The notes: a model not told the origin generated them from the sequence alone. DNA of 64,000 nucleotides from Vibrio sp. 99-8-1 (GCF_013114595.1 NZ_VTXE01000005.1:108660-172659); one strand, 5' to 3'. Shown: positions 42,702 to 52,593, counted from the stretch's first letter. A program made the numbers and translations.

Positions 42702-43607
42702 CTATGCTATTATCTTTGTGCCAGCTAAGCCACTTATTGACTCTAATGCCAAATTAAGATCTGCCACAACCCCAGTGCCTAACTGAACGTTTTCCACGTA
42801 ATTAATAATGGCATCAACTTTTGGCTGCATGGAACCTTTATCAAAGTCATGTTTCTTAAGATTTTCTGTTGAAACCACATCTAATTTTTCCTGATCTGAC
42901 TTACCCCAGTTTAAATATACTCCATCACCATCAGTCAAAATTAAAAAATAGTCCGCATTAATTTCTCGAGAAAGTAATGATGCCGTGGCGTCTTTATCAA
43001 TAACGCAGTCAATATTATTTGTATGCTTATTTTGTGTTGCGAAAGGTATGCCTCCACCGCCTCCACATATAACAATATTGTCATTTTCTAACGCTTGTTT
43101 AATAGCTTTACTTTCATACACTTTTAGTGGCTCAGGCGAACCAACCACCCTACGATAAAATTCCCCGTCTCGTCGAACTGTCCAGTTATACTTTTCAGCA
43201 AGTTCATTCGCCTGCTCTAAACTATACACCTGTCCAATATATTTTGTGGGTTCTTCAAATGCAGGATCATTCGGATTCACCTCTACATGCGTGAGAATAG
43301 AAGTGATGTCTTTAGTTACCAATTTACGTAGTTCTTGTACCAACATAGTTGCTATCATGCCCTGTGTTTCCGCAACCAGACAACTGAGTGGATAAGAAGG
43401 TACAGCCTCATACGAATCGTTCTGCTGGCACAATAAACCCACTTGAGGTCCGTTACCATGAACAATAGCCACACTATAATCTTCACTTAATTTAGCGATG
43501 GATGACGCGGCCACTTTTACACTTTCTAGTTGGTTCTCATAAGATGGTATTTGTCCACGACGTAGCAGCGCATTGCCACCTAAGGCAATAACAATTGTTT
43601 GTTTCAT
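42702..43607 (-). CDS. allK: Carbamate kinase (AllK/ArcC-like)
   Basis: A 301-residue carbamate kinase that makes ATP from ADP and carbamoyl phosphate. Family features: IVIALGGNALLRRGQ at the start, VAIVHGNGPQVGLLCQQND, RRVVGSPEPLKVYE, the VICGGGGGIPFA glycine loop, and KDATASLLSREINADYFLILTDGDGVYLNWG, then GSMQPKVDA. It lies in the same order as E. coli allK (ybcF) beside allH. The carbamoyl phosphate should come from AllFGH, so the pathway conserves energy. GAGAGA precedes the ATG. Confidence 0.93.
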   Translation of the reverse strand: MKQTIVIALGGNALLRRGQIPSYENQLESVKVAASSIAKLSEDYSVAIVHGNGPQVGLLCQQNDSYEAVPSYPLSCLVAETQGMIATMLVQELRKLVTKDITSILTHVEVNPNDPAFEEPTKYIGQVYSLEQANELAEKYNWTVRRDGEFYRRVVGSPEPLKVYESKAIKQALENDNIVICGGGGGIPFATQNKHTNNIDCVIDKDATASLLSREINADYFLILTDGDGVYLNWGKSDQEKLDVVSTENLKKHDFDKGSMQPKVDAIINYVENVQLGTGVVADLNLALESISGLAGTKIIA

Positions 43608-43620
43608 TTTTAATCTCTCA

Positions 43621-44430
43621 TTAAATATATTTAAATGCTAAACAGATCCCAAGTAATGTATCAATACCTGAAGTGTGACCATGTTTAATAAAACTATTTA
43701 TTTCAGCTTCTGTTGTTTTTCTATCTTTATTTAAAGATAAAATTAATCGATATAAAGAAAATGACACATTGCCTTTAATTGCTTCTTCTATAAAACTTTT
43801 ACTAATAGTGGTTGTTTGTTTATTAAGGTCCAGCTTATCAAACTCTTTAGAAAGAAGGTCAATATATCGCCCCTCAAAACCTAATTGATAAATAATCGCT
43901 AGAACTCCAACTAAGGCATCATCAAAACTTGGAGTCAACCCTATACCGCTTCCAATGTTATTAGCAATATTTCGTGCTGTACTGTCACTTGGTTGTTTCA
44001 AGAAGTTTATTAATGTATCTATTGGCTCTAAGCTATCCCGCATTGTTATATGATTTGAGTAGCCAAATCCATTTTCAATGCTCTTAGAAGAATCGAGTAA
44101 TGAGTTCACATCATAGTGTGCATTTCCAACATTAATCTTTAATAATACTTTTCTTTCTGACAATAGTATTCTAGCACCTGAAGAAATAATCAGACTATTA
44201 TCTACGATATCTATTTCAGTTTCCGTTAAAAGCAATGTTCTAACAAAATTGTAATCATTGCTTCCTAACACGATTCCAAACGGAGTCATTAAACTCACAT
44301 TTGGATGAAGTGAGAACAAGTCATTTTCATTATTAACAAAATTAACAGCATTATTGTGACTACTTAGTAACCTATATCTGCCGTTCAATATTAAACTCGA
44401 AGAAATCGCTTTAGATATTAATGTAATCAT
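43621..44430 (-). CDS. allH: AllH-like oxamate carbamoyltransferase component (DUF2877)
   Basis: A 269-residue protein of the DUF2877 family (YlbF). It carries GIGLTPSFDDALVGVLAI near residue 170, the diagnostic G-x-LTPSxDD loop of the family, and GHTSGIDTLLGICLAFKY at the end. In E. coli AllF, AllG and AllH together act as oxamate carbamoyltransferase, turning oxalurate and phosphate into oxamate and carbamoyl phosphate; that is family knowledge. Here the gene sits between allG and the kinase as in E. coli. Confidence 0.88.
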   Translation of the reverse strand: MITLISKAISSSLILNGRYRLLSSHNNAVNFVNNENDLFSLHPNVSLMTPFGIVLGSNDYNFVRTLLLTETEIDIVDNSLIISSGARILLSERKVLLKINVGNAHYDVNSLLDSSKSIENGFGYSNHITMRDSLEPIDTLINFLKQPSDSTARNIANNIGSGIGLTPSFDDALVGVLAIIYQLGFEGRYIDLLSKEFDKLDLNKQTTTISKSFIEEAIKGNVSFSLYRLILSLNKDRKTTEAEINSFIKHGHTSGIDTLLGICLAFKYI

Positions 44431-44443
44431 ATCTATCTTTATT

Positions 44444-44467
44444 AGGCAGTAACAAATGTTACTGCCT
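44444..44467 (-). other. Intercistronic hairpin between allG and allH
   Basis: AGGCAGTAAC (44444-44453) and GTTACTGCCT (44458-44467) form a perfect 10-bp stem with a 4-base loop in the 49-base gap. No T run on the minus strand, so more likely an mRNA-stability or expression-balancing element than a terminator. Confidence 0.55.
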
Positions 44468-44479
44468 TCCTATTTTTAA

Positions 44480-45736
44480 TTAGGCTTCGATTTTTTCAGC
44501 AAGCGCTTCTAGTGCTGATTCAAAACATCCAAGTGGAGCACGAACAGTTCCTGCACCAACTTGACCAATGCCAGGATCTTTATGGGCAATGCCAGTATTG
44601 ATAAGTGGCGTGATGCCTGTTTCAACGACACGACGAATATCAAGTCCCAAACACGCTCCTTTAAAATTCCATGTTGGGATTTGAAGCATGTCATTATTGT
44701 CCAAGTAAATTTCACTCATTTCATCCGATGTTTCTAGGGCAGCATCAAAGCCTCCAGCGCCTACAAATCGAGTAACCCCTGGAGCCGCAATCATCGCTGC
44801 ACCACCAACACCAAAAGCTTCAGTGATTGCGCTATCGCCAATATCTGCGTTTGCATCATCTTGGGTATAGCCAGTGAAAAACAACCCTTGAGGTGTATTC
44901 ACTGGTGCAGTGAACCAACGATCACCTAATCCACTAACTCGAATACCGAAGTCTTTACCATTACGAGTTAAAGCAGTAACAATAGAGCCTTCGCCAATGG
45001 AAGCCGCAGCATCCATCACCGACTTGCAATACGCCATCGTCAAGTTCAAAAAGAACTGATCTGTGACACTAAGAAATTCAAGTACTTTTGTTATTTTCGG
45101 CATCTCTTTGTCTTGACTAGCAATATAAGGCGCTAATTTTTTTGCTAATAGTGCTGATGCTGCGATATTACGCTGGTGAAACTCATCTCCCATAGTAATG
45201 GACTGAGCCATAATTGCGGTAAGATCTATGCCTCCTTCAATATTTTCGATAGCTTCATTTAACATCGGTGCGAACTCATCTCGCATCCAGACAAGGCGTT
45301 CCTGAACGTCTGGACCATATGCCCCAAAACGCATTACTTTACCGATGCCTTCATTTAGATTGCAATACGCTGTATTACCATGTTCTGTATTTTTAACAAT
45401 GATAACAGGCATAGTTGGAGAGGTGATTCCCCCCATAGGACCAACCGTATTAGCATGATGGCAAGGAAGAAATTCAATTTCGCCAGCACTTAAAATATCT
45501 TCCGCTTCTTTTTCACTCTGTGCCCAACCTTCATACAAACAGGCGCCAATACAAGCCCCTTTCATTGGTCCCGTCATATCTTTCCACACAATAGGTGGAC
45601 CAGCATGAAGCAGTGTGCGTTTTCCCGCGAGCTCTGGAATCACATCCGCAGCAGGTTTAACTCCAATCCAAAAAGGTCTTGCCGCCTTAATTTTAGCTAT
45701 TACATTGTTGTTTGATTCATTAATATCGTATTTCAT
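44480..45736 (-). CDS. allG: AllG-like oxamate carbamoyltransferase component (DUF1116)
   Basis: A 418-residue protein of the DUF1116 family (YlbE). Visible parts are RPFWIGVKPAADVIPELAGKRTLLHAGPPI, GACIGACLYEGWAQ, CHHANTVGPMGGITSPTMP with conserved His residues, and DIGDSAITEAFGVGGAAMIAAPGVTRFVGAGG. Length is as in E. coli. It should bind AllF and AllH in the carbamoyltransferase complex. AGGTGG precedes the ATG. The fdrA-like gene ends 17 bases upstream. Confidence 0.92.
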   Translation of the reverse strand: MKYDINESNNNVIAKIKAARPFWIGVKPAADVIPELAGKRTLLHAGPPIVWKDMTGPMKGACIGACLYEGWAQSEKEAEDILSAGEIEFLPCHHANTVGPMGGITSPTMPVIIVKNTEHGNTAYCNLNEGIGKVMRFGAYGPDVQERLVWMRDEFAPMLNEAIENIEGGIDLTAIMAQSITMGDEFHQRNIAASALLAKKLAPYIASQDKEMPKITKVLEFLSVTDQFFLNLTMAYCKSVMDAAASIGEGSIVTALTRNGKDFGIRVSGLGDRWFTAPVNTPQGLFFTGYTQDDANADIGDSAITEAFGVGGAAMIAAPGVTRFVGAGGFDAALETSDEMSEIYLDNNDMLQIPTWNFKGACLGLDIRRVVETGITPLINTGIAHKDPGIGQVGAGTVRAPLGCFESALEALAEKIEA

Positions 45737-45752
45737 TTTTATTCCACCTAAA

Positions 45753-47417
45753 TTAAGACAATTTTTTCAATAGTTCAGCAAGATGTTGATTACCACCCGC
45801 GACCGGAGACCAACGGTAATGAATCGCAGTTGCATTACAAGTCAGCAGATCTTCGGCAAAACTGGCTAGACCAATATTGATAATCTTGGGTTGTGTTAGT
45901 AAGTAATGTGGAGTGTCGTCCGACTCTTGAGGTAACTTACACGACATCAAAATCGAGCAGAAGTTAACGGCCTCAGATACTGAATCAGCCACTTTAATTT
46001 GTGCATCCTCTAGCATTTGTATTTGTTGTAATCGGTCTTGGGGATCTTGCGCTGTCCCTGTGACTGTCGCGACAACGGCGAACGGTTTATTGCGTTGTTC
46101 ACGCAGTTCATTTACCGCGTCTACCACAGCACCAGCCGGATCAATATGTCCGCCAAAACCTAGCACCACATCAACAAGCAGAACGCTAAAATCCTGATCA
46201 ACTAATGCGAGAATTTGATCTGATCGTGTCGAAGGGTCAATCATTGGATGAGGACGACCGACGGTGTAAGCATCATCGCCAAGGTCAATAATCATATGGC
46301 CTTGGTCATTAAGCATCTCTCCATTTTTATGCTCCACCGACACTTGCAAAGCAAATTTTTCGGCCACTAACATCCCTGCTTCTGCAGCCAACGTACCGCC
46401 GGTATATAGCCCTCGGATCTTTCCACCTTGAAGCGACTCTTCACCTAAGTTCGATAAAACACTAAGCGCGTCAGCAAGCTCGCTGGTTGTTTTTGCCGCT
46501 TCATCCAATGTATAAGGAAGTTGTACGTTCCCTATTGCTTTCATCTCAGATTTATCACCAAGGAACAATGCAACAACAGGCTTACTCAATGTCTGCATTT
46601 TTTCAATTATCGCTTTTCGAACATTAGCAGCTGGAGGTTTAGATACGAAAGCGATCACTTTTGTATCGTTATCGTTGTCTAATATATCCAGAGCAGCCTT
46701 AGCGCTTATTCCGCCAATCTCCTCGGAAAGATCTCTTCCTCCAAGTCCTAATGCATGAGTAATGCCACCACCAAGCAATGCAATTTGAGAGCAGAGCTCC
46801 TGAATACCAGTGCCGGAAGCACCCACAATGCCAATACTTCCCTTAGGCATCTTATTTGCAAAAGCTAACGGAACGCCGGAAATACTAGCTGTACCGCAAT
46901 CAGGCCCCATAACAAGCAACCCTTTTTTCCGAGCATCCTCTTTCAACGCTTTTTCTTGCGCAATAGGCACATTGTCTGAAAACAACATGACATTCAGGCC
47001 ACGGTCTAACGCCTTATAAGCCGTTTCAGTAGCGTATTCGCCAGCAACAGAAATCAAAGCCAAATTTGCATCAGGAAGTACTTTTTCAGCTCGTGCCCAA
47101 CTACGAACGGTAGGCAACGTTTTTCCCTTAGAACCATTTGCAATGTTGGCCAGCTCTTCTTCTAAATTTGCGGACACTTCGTCACGTACATCATCAGAAT
47201 CGACATCAGTATCTATGGAGATACAAATATCATTAGGAGTCGCAGTTTCAAACATCTCATGCCATAAACCGGTTGTTTGAAACAAATCTTTATTCGCTGG
47301 CGTCCCCATCATTACGGAAACTTGGTTGACCGAAGGCATACCAGAGAGTTTTTTAGAAATAATCATCAAGCTTACTGAATCTTGAAAACAACTTGACTTA
47401 ATAAACGCAGTTATCAT
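45753..47417 (-). CDS. allF: AllF/FdrA-like oxamate carbamoyltransferase component
   Basis: A 554-residue protein that closely resembles E. coli FdrA/AllF from its first residues (MITAFIKSSCFQDSVSLMII), including VSVMMGTPANKDLFQTTGLW and ATPNDICISIDTD. It has the succinyl-CoA synthetase-like fold: MGPDCGTASISGVPLAFAN, GSIGIVGASGTGIQELCSQ near residue 220, and LGLGGRDLSEEIGG. The longer reading from 47429 is unlikely because GAGGT stands right before the ATG at 47417. First gene of the catalytic trio after the MFS carrier gene. Confidence 0.93.
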   Translation of the reverse strand: MITAFIKSSCFQDSVSLMIISKKLSGMPSVNQVSVMMGTPANKDLFQTTGLWHEMFETATPNDICISIDTDVDSDDVRDEVSANLEEELANIANGSKGKTLPTVRSWARAEKVLPDANLALISVAGEYATETAYKALDRGLNVMLFSDNVPIAQEKALKEDARKKGLLVMGPDCGTASISGVPLAFANKMPKGSIGIVGASGTGIQELCSQIALLGGGITHALGLGGRDLSEEIGGISAKAALDILDNDNDTKVIAFVSKPPAANVRKAIIEKMQTLSKPVVALFLGDKSEMKAIGNVQLPYTLDEAAKTTSELADALSVLSNLGEESLQGGKIRGLYTGGTLAAEAGMLVAEKFALQVSVEHKNGEMLNDQGHMIIDLGDDAYTVGRPHPMIDPSTRSDQILALVDQDFSVLLVDVVLGFGGHIDPAGAVVDAVNELREQRNKPFAVVATVTGTAQDPQDRLQQIQMLEDAQIKVADSVSEAVNFCSILMSCKLPQESDDTPHYLLTQPKIINIGLASFAEDLLTCNATAIHYRWSPVAGGNQHLAELLKKLS

Positions 47418-47463
47418 TTTTAACCTCAATCGAGTGTGTTTCTATGGAATCGAACTCCACCTA

Positions 47464-48684
47464 TTACGCTTTTTTCTCTTTAATACCGGCAAATGAAATC
47501 AGGCCGATAATTAAAAGCACTGCTGATAGATAAAAACTTGAAGCAAGGCTTCCAGTTGCATCAGTCATAAATCCGGCAAGGGTTGGAGCAATAATGGATG
47601 AGCTCATACCGATAAAGTTAAATAACCCGAAAGCGGACGAGTATTGCGAAGGTTTTACACTATCGGCTACAGAGGCAACTAAAATAGGGTCCAACGCTAG
47701 CTTGCCAACAAGTCCATATATACAAATAGCACCAATTACCATTGGCATGGTTGGCAAGTACGCGATGCAAGAAACACTAACAATTGCGGCAATTAAGAGA
47801 GGAATCGCCACTACTTTTCGTTTTCCAATTCTGTCTGAGATGGTGGACCAAAGAAGTGCACCTGGAATTGAGACCCAAGCTACAAGTGAAGAAATAAAGC
47901 CAATTTCACTGCCTTCAATGCCGCGCTCAGATTGAAGGTAATAAGGAAGCCAAGTAAGAATGACAAAAAAGCCAAACAGAGAACAAAACACCGTTACATA
48001 AACTCGCAATAGGTTTTTGTCTTTAATCAACTCCAAAAAGCTGGTTTTCTCGACCTGCTCGCTTGAATCAACGCTCTTTTTCTTCTCTTTTACAAAAAAC
48101 CAAATAAGTATGCCCACAACAATCGTTGGAACCGCCATTACGTAAAAAGGCATGCGCCATGTAAATCCAAGATCGTAAACAAGCCAGCTTGCAACCATAA
48201 AACCGCCAGCGGTACCTACAGCCATACCTGAGTTTATTATTGCTGTACCAAACGAACGCTTTTCTTCTGGAATTTGCTCACTAGACAAACCGTATTGCGG
48301 ACCATAATAGGTACCTTCACCGGCTCCAGTTGCGCCACGAGCGAACAGAAGCGCAGTAAATGATTTGGCCCATCCAGTAACCGCGGTAAAAACGCCAAAA
48401 AAGATAAAGCCCGGAACTAAAACTTTCTTCTTACCGATTTTGTCGCCTAAAATACCTGATGGCACTTGCATGGCTGCGTAAACAAAGAAAAAAGCAGAGT
48501 TAATTAACCCTAGTTCCGTATTACTCAATAAAAACTCATTTTGAATATCTCCCATTACAGGATTTAAAATAGTTCGGTCGGCGTACATAAAAACCCAGCC
48601 TAACCAGAACATACCGACAGTAACCCACCACGTTGGTATACCTACTTTTTTTATTGCTGATTTATCAATTGTATTTTCACTCAT
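47464..48684 (-). CDS. MFS transporter of the carbamoyltransferase cluster
   Basis: A 406-residue major facilitator superfamily carrier with 12 spans. Signs are MFWLGWVFMYADRTILNPVMGDI, the loop-2/3 motif PSGILGDKIGKKKVLVPG and the equivalent loop in the second half (WSTISDRIGKRKVVAIP). The opening resembles the anion:cation symporter group that moves organic anions. It starts the minus-strand operon with allF 46 bases behind it, so it likely imports the pathway substrate or exports oxamate. AGGAAATTTC precedes the ATG. Confidence 0.85.
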   Translation of the reverse strand: MSENTIDKSAIKKVGIPTWWVTVGMFWLGWVFMYADRTILNPVMGDIQNEFLLSNTELGLINSAFFFVYAAMQVPSGILGDKIGKKKVLVPGFIFFGVFTAVTGWAKSFTALLFARGATGAGEGTYYGPQYGLSSEQIPEEKRSFGTAIINSGMAVGTAGGFMVASWLVYDLGFTWRMPFYVMAVPTIVVGILIWFFVKEKKKSVDSSEQVEKTSFLELIKDKNLLRVYVTVFCSLFGFFVILTWLPYYLQSERGIEGSEIGFISSLVAWVSIPGALLWSTISDRIGKRKVVAIPLLIAAIVSVSCIAYLPTMPMVIGAICIYGLVGKLALDPILVASVADSVKPSQYSSAFGLFNFIGMSSSIIAPTLAGFMTDATGSLASSFYLSAVLLIIGLISFAGIKEKKA

Positions 48685-48973
48685 GAAATTTCCTATTTTA
48701 TTTTGACGAAATCTATTTTTATTTACACCTAATAAAATAGTGATTAGAAGAGATAAATATCACTAAACAACCATTGTTAGAAAATTTAAAACGATCATCG
48801 AGCCACCCTTAAAAAATATAAACCAATACACATAAACCCATTTTAAGCCCATGATTAAAAAGAGAAAATCAAGATATCACCTTAAGTTTATTTTATATTT
48901 CAAAATAGTCACCCGTCACACAAATCAATATTTCAAATGCTATAATCATCCCAAATTGTTAAGAGATCATATA
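48685..48973. promoter_or_regulatory. Divergent promoter region of the MFS/all and TRAP operons
   Basis: This AT-rich gap of 289 bases separates the minus-strand operon from the plus-strand TRAP genes. Both promoters are expected here. I see no clear operator. The nearby LysR protein is the likely regulator. Confidence 0.4.
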
Positions 48974-49969
48974 ATGAAATTTAGATTCTTTGTCATAAGA
49001 TTATTTCTTGTTGTCTATCTTCCACTTATTTCATACTCTAATGTTGCTTATGCAAAAACTATTATTCGCTTTCATCATGACATGGCGATAGATAGCGCAC
49101 TGCACAAAGGCGCCGTAATCTTCCAGCGTGAAGTAGAAAAATTAAGTAAGGGTGAAATGCTCGTTCAAATTTACCCTGCTAACACGCTAGGAGATGACCA
49201 ATACTCAACGGAACTATTACAAGTTGGCATTATTCAACTCGCTGTTATACCAACATCGAAACTGGCTAATTTTAGCCCTTCATTAAAAGCGCTAGATTAT
49301 CCGTATTTGTTTAACGATAGACCAAGTGTTTATAAAGTATTAGACGGTGAAATTGGTCATGAACTATTAAATGACATGCAAAGTGAAGGTATTACTGGCC
49401 TTGGCTTTTGGGAGTCAGGATTCAAACAAATTACTTGCAACGACGTATTCAGCCAGCATGAACAAAGAAATGAATCTCCTTTAAAAGGCGTTCCAGTTAG
49501 AATTATGGCAAGCGACGTCCTTAAGCGACAATATTTAGCAGCAGGAGCACTACCTTTAGCTATATCCTTCAGTGAGATTTACGTGGCCCTTCAACACGGG
49601 TTAGCCAAATGCCAAGAAAACCCTATTGTTTCAATCGCTATAACCCGTATTTATGAAGTTCAAAATGAGCTTCTACTCAGTAATCATGGCTATCTAGGCT
49701 ACGCCTTTATTGCTTCATCACGATGGTTCAACGAACTAAATAATAATGAAAAGCAGCTTATACGTACTGCTGAAAATATTGCCAGAGATAAACAACGAGA
49801 AGCTTCATCGCAACTAGAGAAAAACTATCTGAAAGAAATATTGAAATCAGGAAAAACCCAAGTAGTATCCTCAGATTTCAACCAAGATTTAAGGTCAAGA
49901 TTTGTTCAAGTGAAAGCAGAAGAAAATATTCAAGTCATAATAGATAAAATTCGCGGGTTAACAAAATGA
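48974..49969 (+). CDS. TRAP transporter substrate-binding protein (DctP-type)
   Basis: About 331 residues from the ATG at 48974; a longer frame from 48851 adds 41 residues that look like non-coding AT-rich DNA. It has a signal peptide (FFVIRLFLVVYLPLISYSNVAYA) and the TRAP binding-protein fold: HHDMAIDSALHKGAVIFQREVEKLSKGEMLVQIYPANTLGDDQ, GLGFWESGFKQIT, PVRIMASDVLKRQYLAAGALPLAI with the conserved Arg that salt-bridges a carboxylate, and SEIYVALQHGLAKCQENP. The ligand is expected to be an organic acid; in this context an oxalurate-like or ureido acid is possible. It overlaps dctQ by four bases. Confidence 0.9.
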   Translation: MKFRFFVIRLFLVVYLPLISYSNVAYAKTIIRFHHDMAIDSALHKGAVIFQREVEKLSKGEMLVQIYPANTLGDDQYSTELLQVGIIQLAVIPTSKLANFSPSLKALDYPYLFNDRPSVYKVLDGEIGHELLNDMQSEGITGLGFWESGFKQITCNDVFSQHEQRNESPLKGVPVRIMASDVLKRQYLAAGALPLAISFSEIYVALQHGLAKCQENPIVSIAITRIYEVQNELLLSNHGYLGYAFIASSRWFNELNNNEKQLIRTAENIARDKQREASSQLEKNYLKEILKSGKTQVVSSDFNQDLRSRFVQVKAEENIQVIIDKIRGLTK

Positions 49970-50385
49970 ACACATCAAGATTCATCCACATCACCTTAGG
50001 TTCACTAATGTTGTCGATCAGCTTATTATTGATTTCAGAAGTGTTACTACGTAGCTTATTTAACGTTTCATTAAATTGGTCATACGAATTGGCGAGAATA
50101 TTAATGATATGGATGGTCTACATAGGCGCAGTAGAACTTACTTATCGTCGAAAACATATTAACATCACATTACTTGAAGATAGATTTCCAGTTTTAAAAA
50201 GAATCACTCATACACTGACGCTAATAACACTACTATCTATAGGGGTAATTTCCATCTCATTTTTAAACATTGTAATACCTTTTGCTCAAACTTCCCCGAC
50301 AACCAACCTTCCTACTTGGATTAACTATATTATTATTCCCGTCGTTTTTTTTGCGATGTTACGAAATCCATCTTCAAAAAAGTAA
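49966..50385 (+). CDS. TRAP transporter small permease (DctQ-type)
   Basis: A 139-residue small TRAP subunit with four membrane helices. The pattern EVLLRSLFNVSLNWSYELARILMIWMVYIGAVELTYRRKHINITLLEDRFP is typical of DctQ, including the E-x-A-R and the charged loop before the second half. Overlap with the binding-protein gene and the close DctM gene show one operon. Confidence 0.85.
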   Translation: MNTSRFIHITLGSLMLSISLLLISEVLLRSLFNVSLNWSYELARILMIWMVYIGAVELTYRRKHINITLLEDRFPVLKRITHTLTLITLLSIGVISISFLNIVIPFAQTSPTTNLPTWINYIIIPVVFFAMLRNPSSKK

Positions 50386-50394
50386 GCCTTTAAT

Positions 50395-51648
50395 ATGTTG
50401 ATAATTTTACTTGTTTGCACATTGCTTCTGCTGATAATAATAGGAATGCCTATTTTTTCTTCTATATTATTTTCATCACTAACCTATTTGGTTTTTCGAG
50501 GCGATATATACCCAGAAATCATCACACAAAAGCTGTACAGCGGTATTGATAAGTACTCATTACTCGCAATTCCACTTTATATTTTTGCTGGCAATATTAT
50601 TTCATCATCATGTGTTGGTGAAAAAATCATCGCATTTATGAAGAAAGTATTTGGTCACTTTCATGGCGGAATGGCAATTTCAACCATTTTAAGTTCCATG
50701 TTCTTTTCATTAATTAGCGGTTCCGCACCTGCAACTGTATTAACTGTCGGGCGGCTTTCAACCCAATCAATGATCGATAACGGATACAGTAAGAACTTCA
50801 CTTTAGGGTTAATTATTAGTACGGGCTCACTAGGCATTGTTATTCCTCCCAGTATATTTCTTATCGTATATGGCGTAGTAACAGGAGCCTCAGTGCAAGA
50901 GTTGTTCAAGTACGGAGCGCTAGGGGGGTTTATTTTTGGAGGCCTATTTATGGTCTGTACCGCGATTTATGCTTACGTTCAGGGATACTCTAGAAGTAAC
51001 TGGGGCTCATTCAGAGAGTTAGGTCAACAAGCGAGAGTATCTGCACCATCGCTATTACTGCCTATCATTGTCATTGTAGGTATTTCGACCGGATTAACCA
51101 GCCCCACAGAAGCTGGGGTAATTATCATCGCTTATGGCCTCTTTTTAGGCTGCTTAGTCTATAAAGATTTGTCACCAAAATCCGTCTTTTCGATTGCAGT
51201 ACAATCCGCATTGACATGCAGTCAGATTATGATCATCATGGCTGCCGCCAGCTTATTAGGCTGGTTAATAGCGGAAAGTAATGTATTAAGCATCGTTTCT
51301 TCACTATTTGCTGGTTTTAATAACCTGATTATTCCATTGCTATTACTTAATGTGATGTTTTTGGTACTAGGAATGTTCATTGACATTACTTCTCTTGCCG
51401 TTATTTTGAGTGGCATTATTGTTGCCATCAGTAAGAGTCTTGATGTCTCACTCGTTGCAATCGGCGTAATTATGGCCATTACTGGTGCTATCGGTATGTT
51501 CACCCCTCCCTTTGGATTAAGTTTATTTGTAGCCAGAGAAATTAATGACAGCTCATACGCAAATACAATTAACTCGCTAAAACCTTTTTATGCCATGTCA
51601 TGTTTTGCCTTATTAGCGGTTAATTTAATCATTCTAACAATCCTGTAA
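50395..51648 (+). CDS. TRAP transporter large permease (DctM-type)
   Basis: A 417-residue DctM subunit with 12 or so spans. Family features: IDKYSLLAIPLYIFAGNIIS, GSAPATVLTVGRLSTQSMIDNGYSKNFTLGLIISTGSLGIVIPPSIFLIVYGVVTG, SPTEAGVIIIAYGLFLG and TPPFGLSLFVAREI. It forms the ion-coupled channel with DctQ. The ribosome site is weak. It is nine bases after dctQ. Confidence 0.93.
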   Translation: MLIILLVCTLLLLIIIGMPIFSSILFSSLTYLVFRGDIYPEIITQKLYSGIDKYSLLAIPLYIFAGNIISSSCVGEKIIAFMKKVFGHFHGGMAISTILSSMFFSLISGSAPATVLTVGRLSTQSMIDNGYSKNFTLGLIISTGSLGIVIPPSIFLIVYGVVTGASVQELFKYGALGGFIFGGLFMVCTAIYAYVQGYSRSNWGSFRELGQQARVSAPSLLLPIIVIVGISTGLTSPTEAGVIIIAYGLFLGCLVYKDLSPKSVFSIAVQSALTCSQIMIIMAAASLLGWLIAESNVLSIVSSLFAGFNNLIIPLLLLNVMFLVLGMFIDITSLAVILSGIIVAISKSLDVSLVAIGVIMAITGAIGMFTPPFGLSLFVAREINDSSYANTINSLKPFYAMSCFALLAVNLIILTIL

Positions 51649-51669
51649 TCAAAACGTAGAGACGTCAAA

Positions 51670-52593
51670 ATGCTTAACTTAGATCTAGAGTCGGTTCGTA
51701 CCTTTTTAGCCGTTGCAAACTGCAGCTCTTTTAATCAAGCTGCCAAGCAGGTTCATCGCTCTACAGCCACCATAACTTATCGTATCAAAGCATTAGAAAA
51801 AGAGTTTGGCGTAGAACTTCTCAATAGAAGTACCCGCTCGGTCGAACTAACCCCTGAGGGAAAATATTTAAAGAGCAGATTAGAAATGCTTTTCAATGAC
51901 TTCGTAGGGCTAAGTTCAGAGGTTGAGCAAATCAAGAATAATATTGAGCAATTTGTAGGTATTGCGATTAATGAACTGCTATATGACAAATTCGCTGTAA
52001 CCAAACTCACCAGTTATCTTCATAAGAAATATCCGAATACAGAATTTCGTTTCTTTCGTGAGGTTTATAATGGCGTATGGGGATCACTGCTCTCTGAAGA
52101 TTCGCAGATAGCGATTGGTGCTCCCGGTTGGCATACTATAAGCAATGACCTCGAATCCAGTTCGATGGGTGAAATCTCATGGATGTTTATCGCATCACCG
52201 ACACATGCGATTAGTCATCGTCACAATACCCTGTCTGATGACGATCTAAGAAAATACACCGCTATAAATATTGAAGATACAAGTAGACACCTCGTTCGAC
52301 GCAAAGCATGGTTATTAAAAGGCCAGAAAGAACTTTTAGTGCCTGATTTTGAAACAAAAGTTCTTATGCACACTCAAGGTATTGGCGTTGGTTTCCTACC
52401 CAAAAATGTTGCTACCCGGCTTCTCAATTCAGGACAACTCATTACTCGTGGCATAGCAAACCCTCGAAGTAACTCCCCATTATCATTCAGTTGGCGTAAA
52501 GATGCGCAAGGTAAAGTTGTGTCTGAATTAAAAGAAATGATTAGAACTGAGCACCCGTTACTCACACCTTTTTATGCAAACATTGATAAATAA
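51670..52593 (+). CDS. LysR-family regulator after the TRAP genes
   Basis: A 307-residue LysR-type protein. The N-terminal helix-turn-helix VRTFLAVANCSSFNQAAKQVHRSTATITYRIKALEKEFGVELLNRSTRSVELTPEG is complete, with the effector domain behind it. It starts 21 bases after dctM on the same strand, so it is likely co-transcribed, and probably controls the TRAP and carbamoyltransferase operons through the shared promoter region. The effector is unknown. Confidence 0.88.
   Translation: MLNLDLESVRTFLAVANCSSFNQAAKQVHRSTATITYRIKALEKEFGVELLNRSTRSVELTPEGKYLKSRLEMLFNDFVGLSSEVEQIKNNIEQFVGIAINELLYDKFAVTKLTSYLHKKYPNTEFRFFREVYNGVWGSLLSEDSQIAIGAPGWHTISNDLESSSMGEISWMFIASPTHAISHRHNTLSDDDLRKYTAINIEDTSRHLVRRKAWLLKGQKELLVPDFETKVLMHTQGIGVGFLPKNVATRLLNSGQLITRGIANPRSNSPLSFSWRKDAQGKVVSELKEMIRTEHPLLTPFYANIDK

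Noticed and set aside
48851..48973. N-terminal extension of the TRAP binding protein
   Set aside because: A signal peptide must be at the N-terminus, and it starts at 48974.
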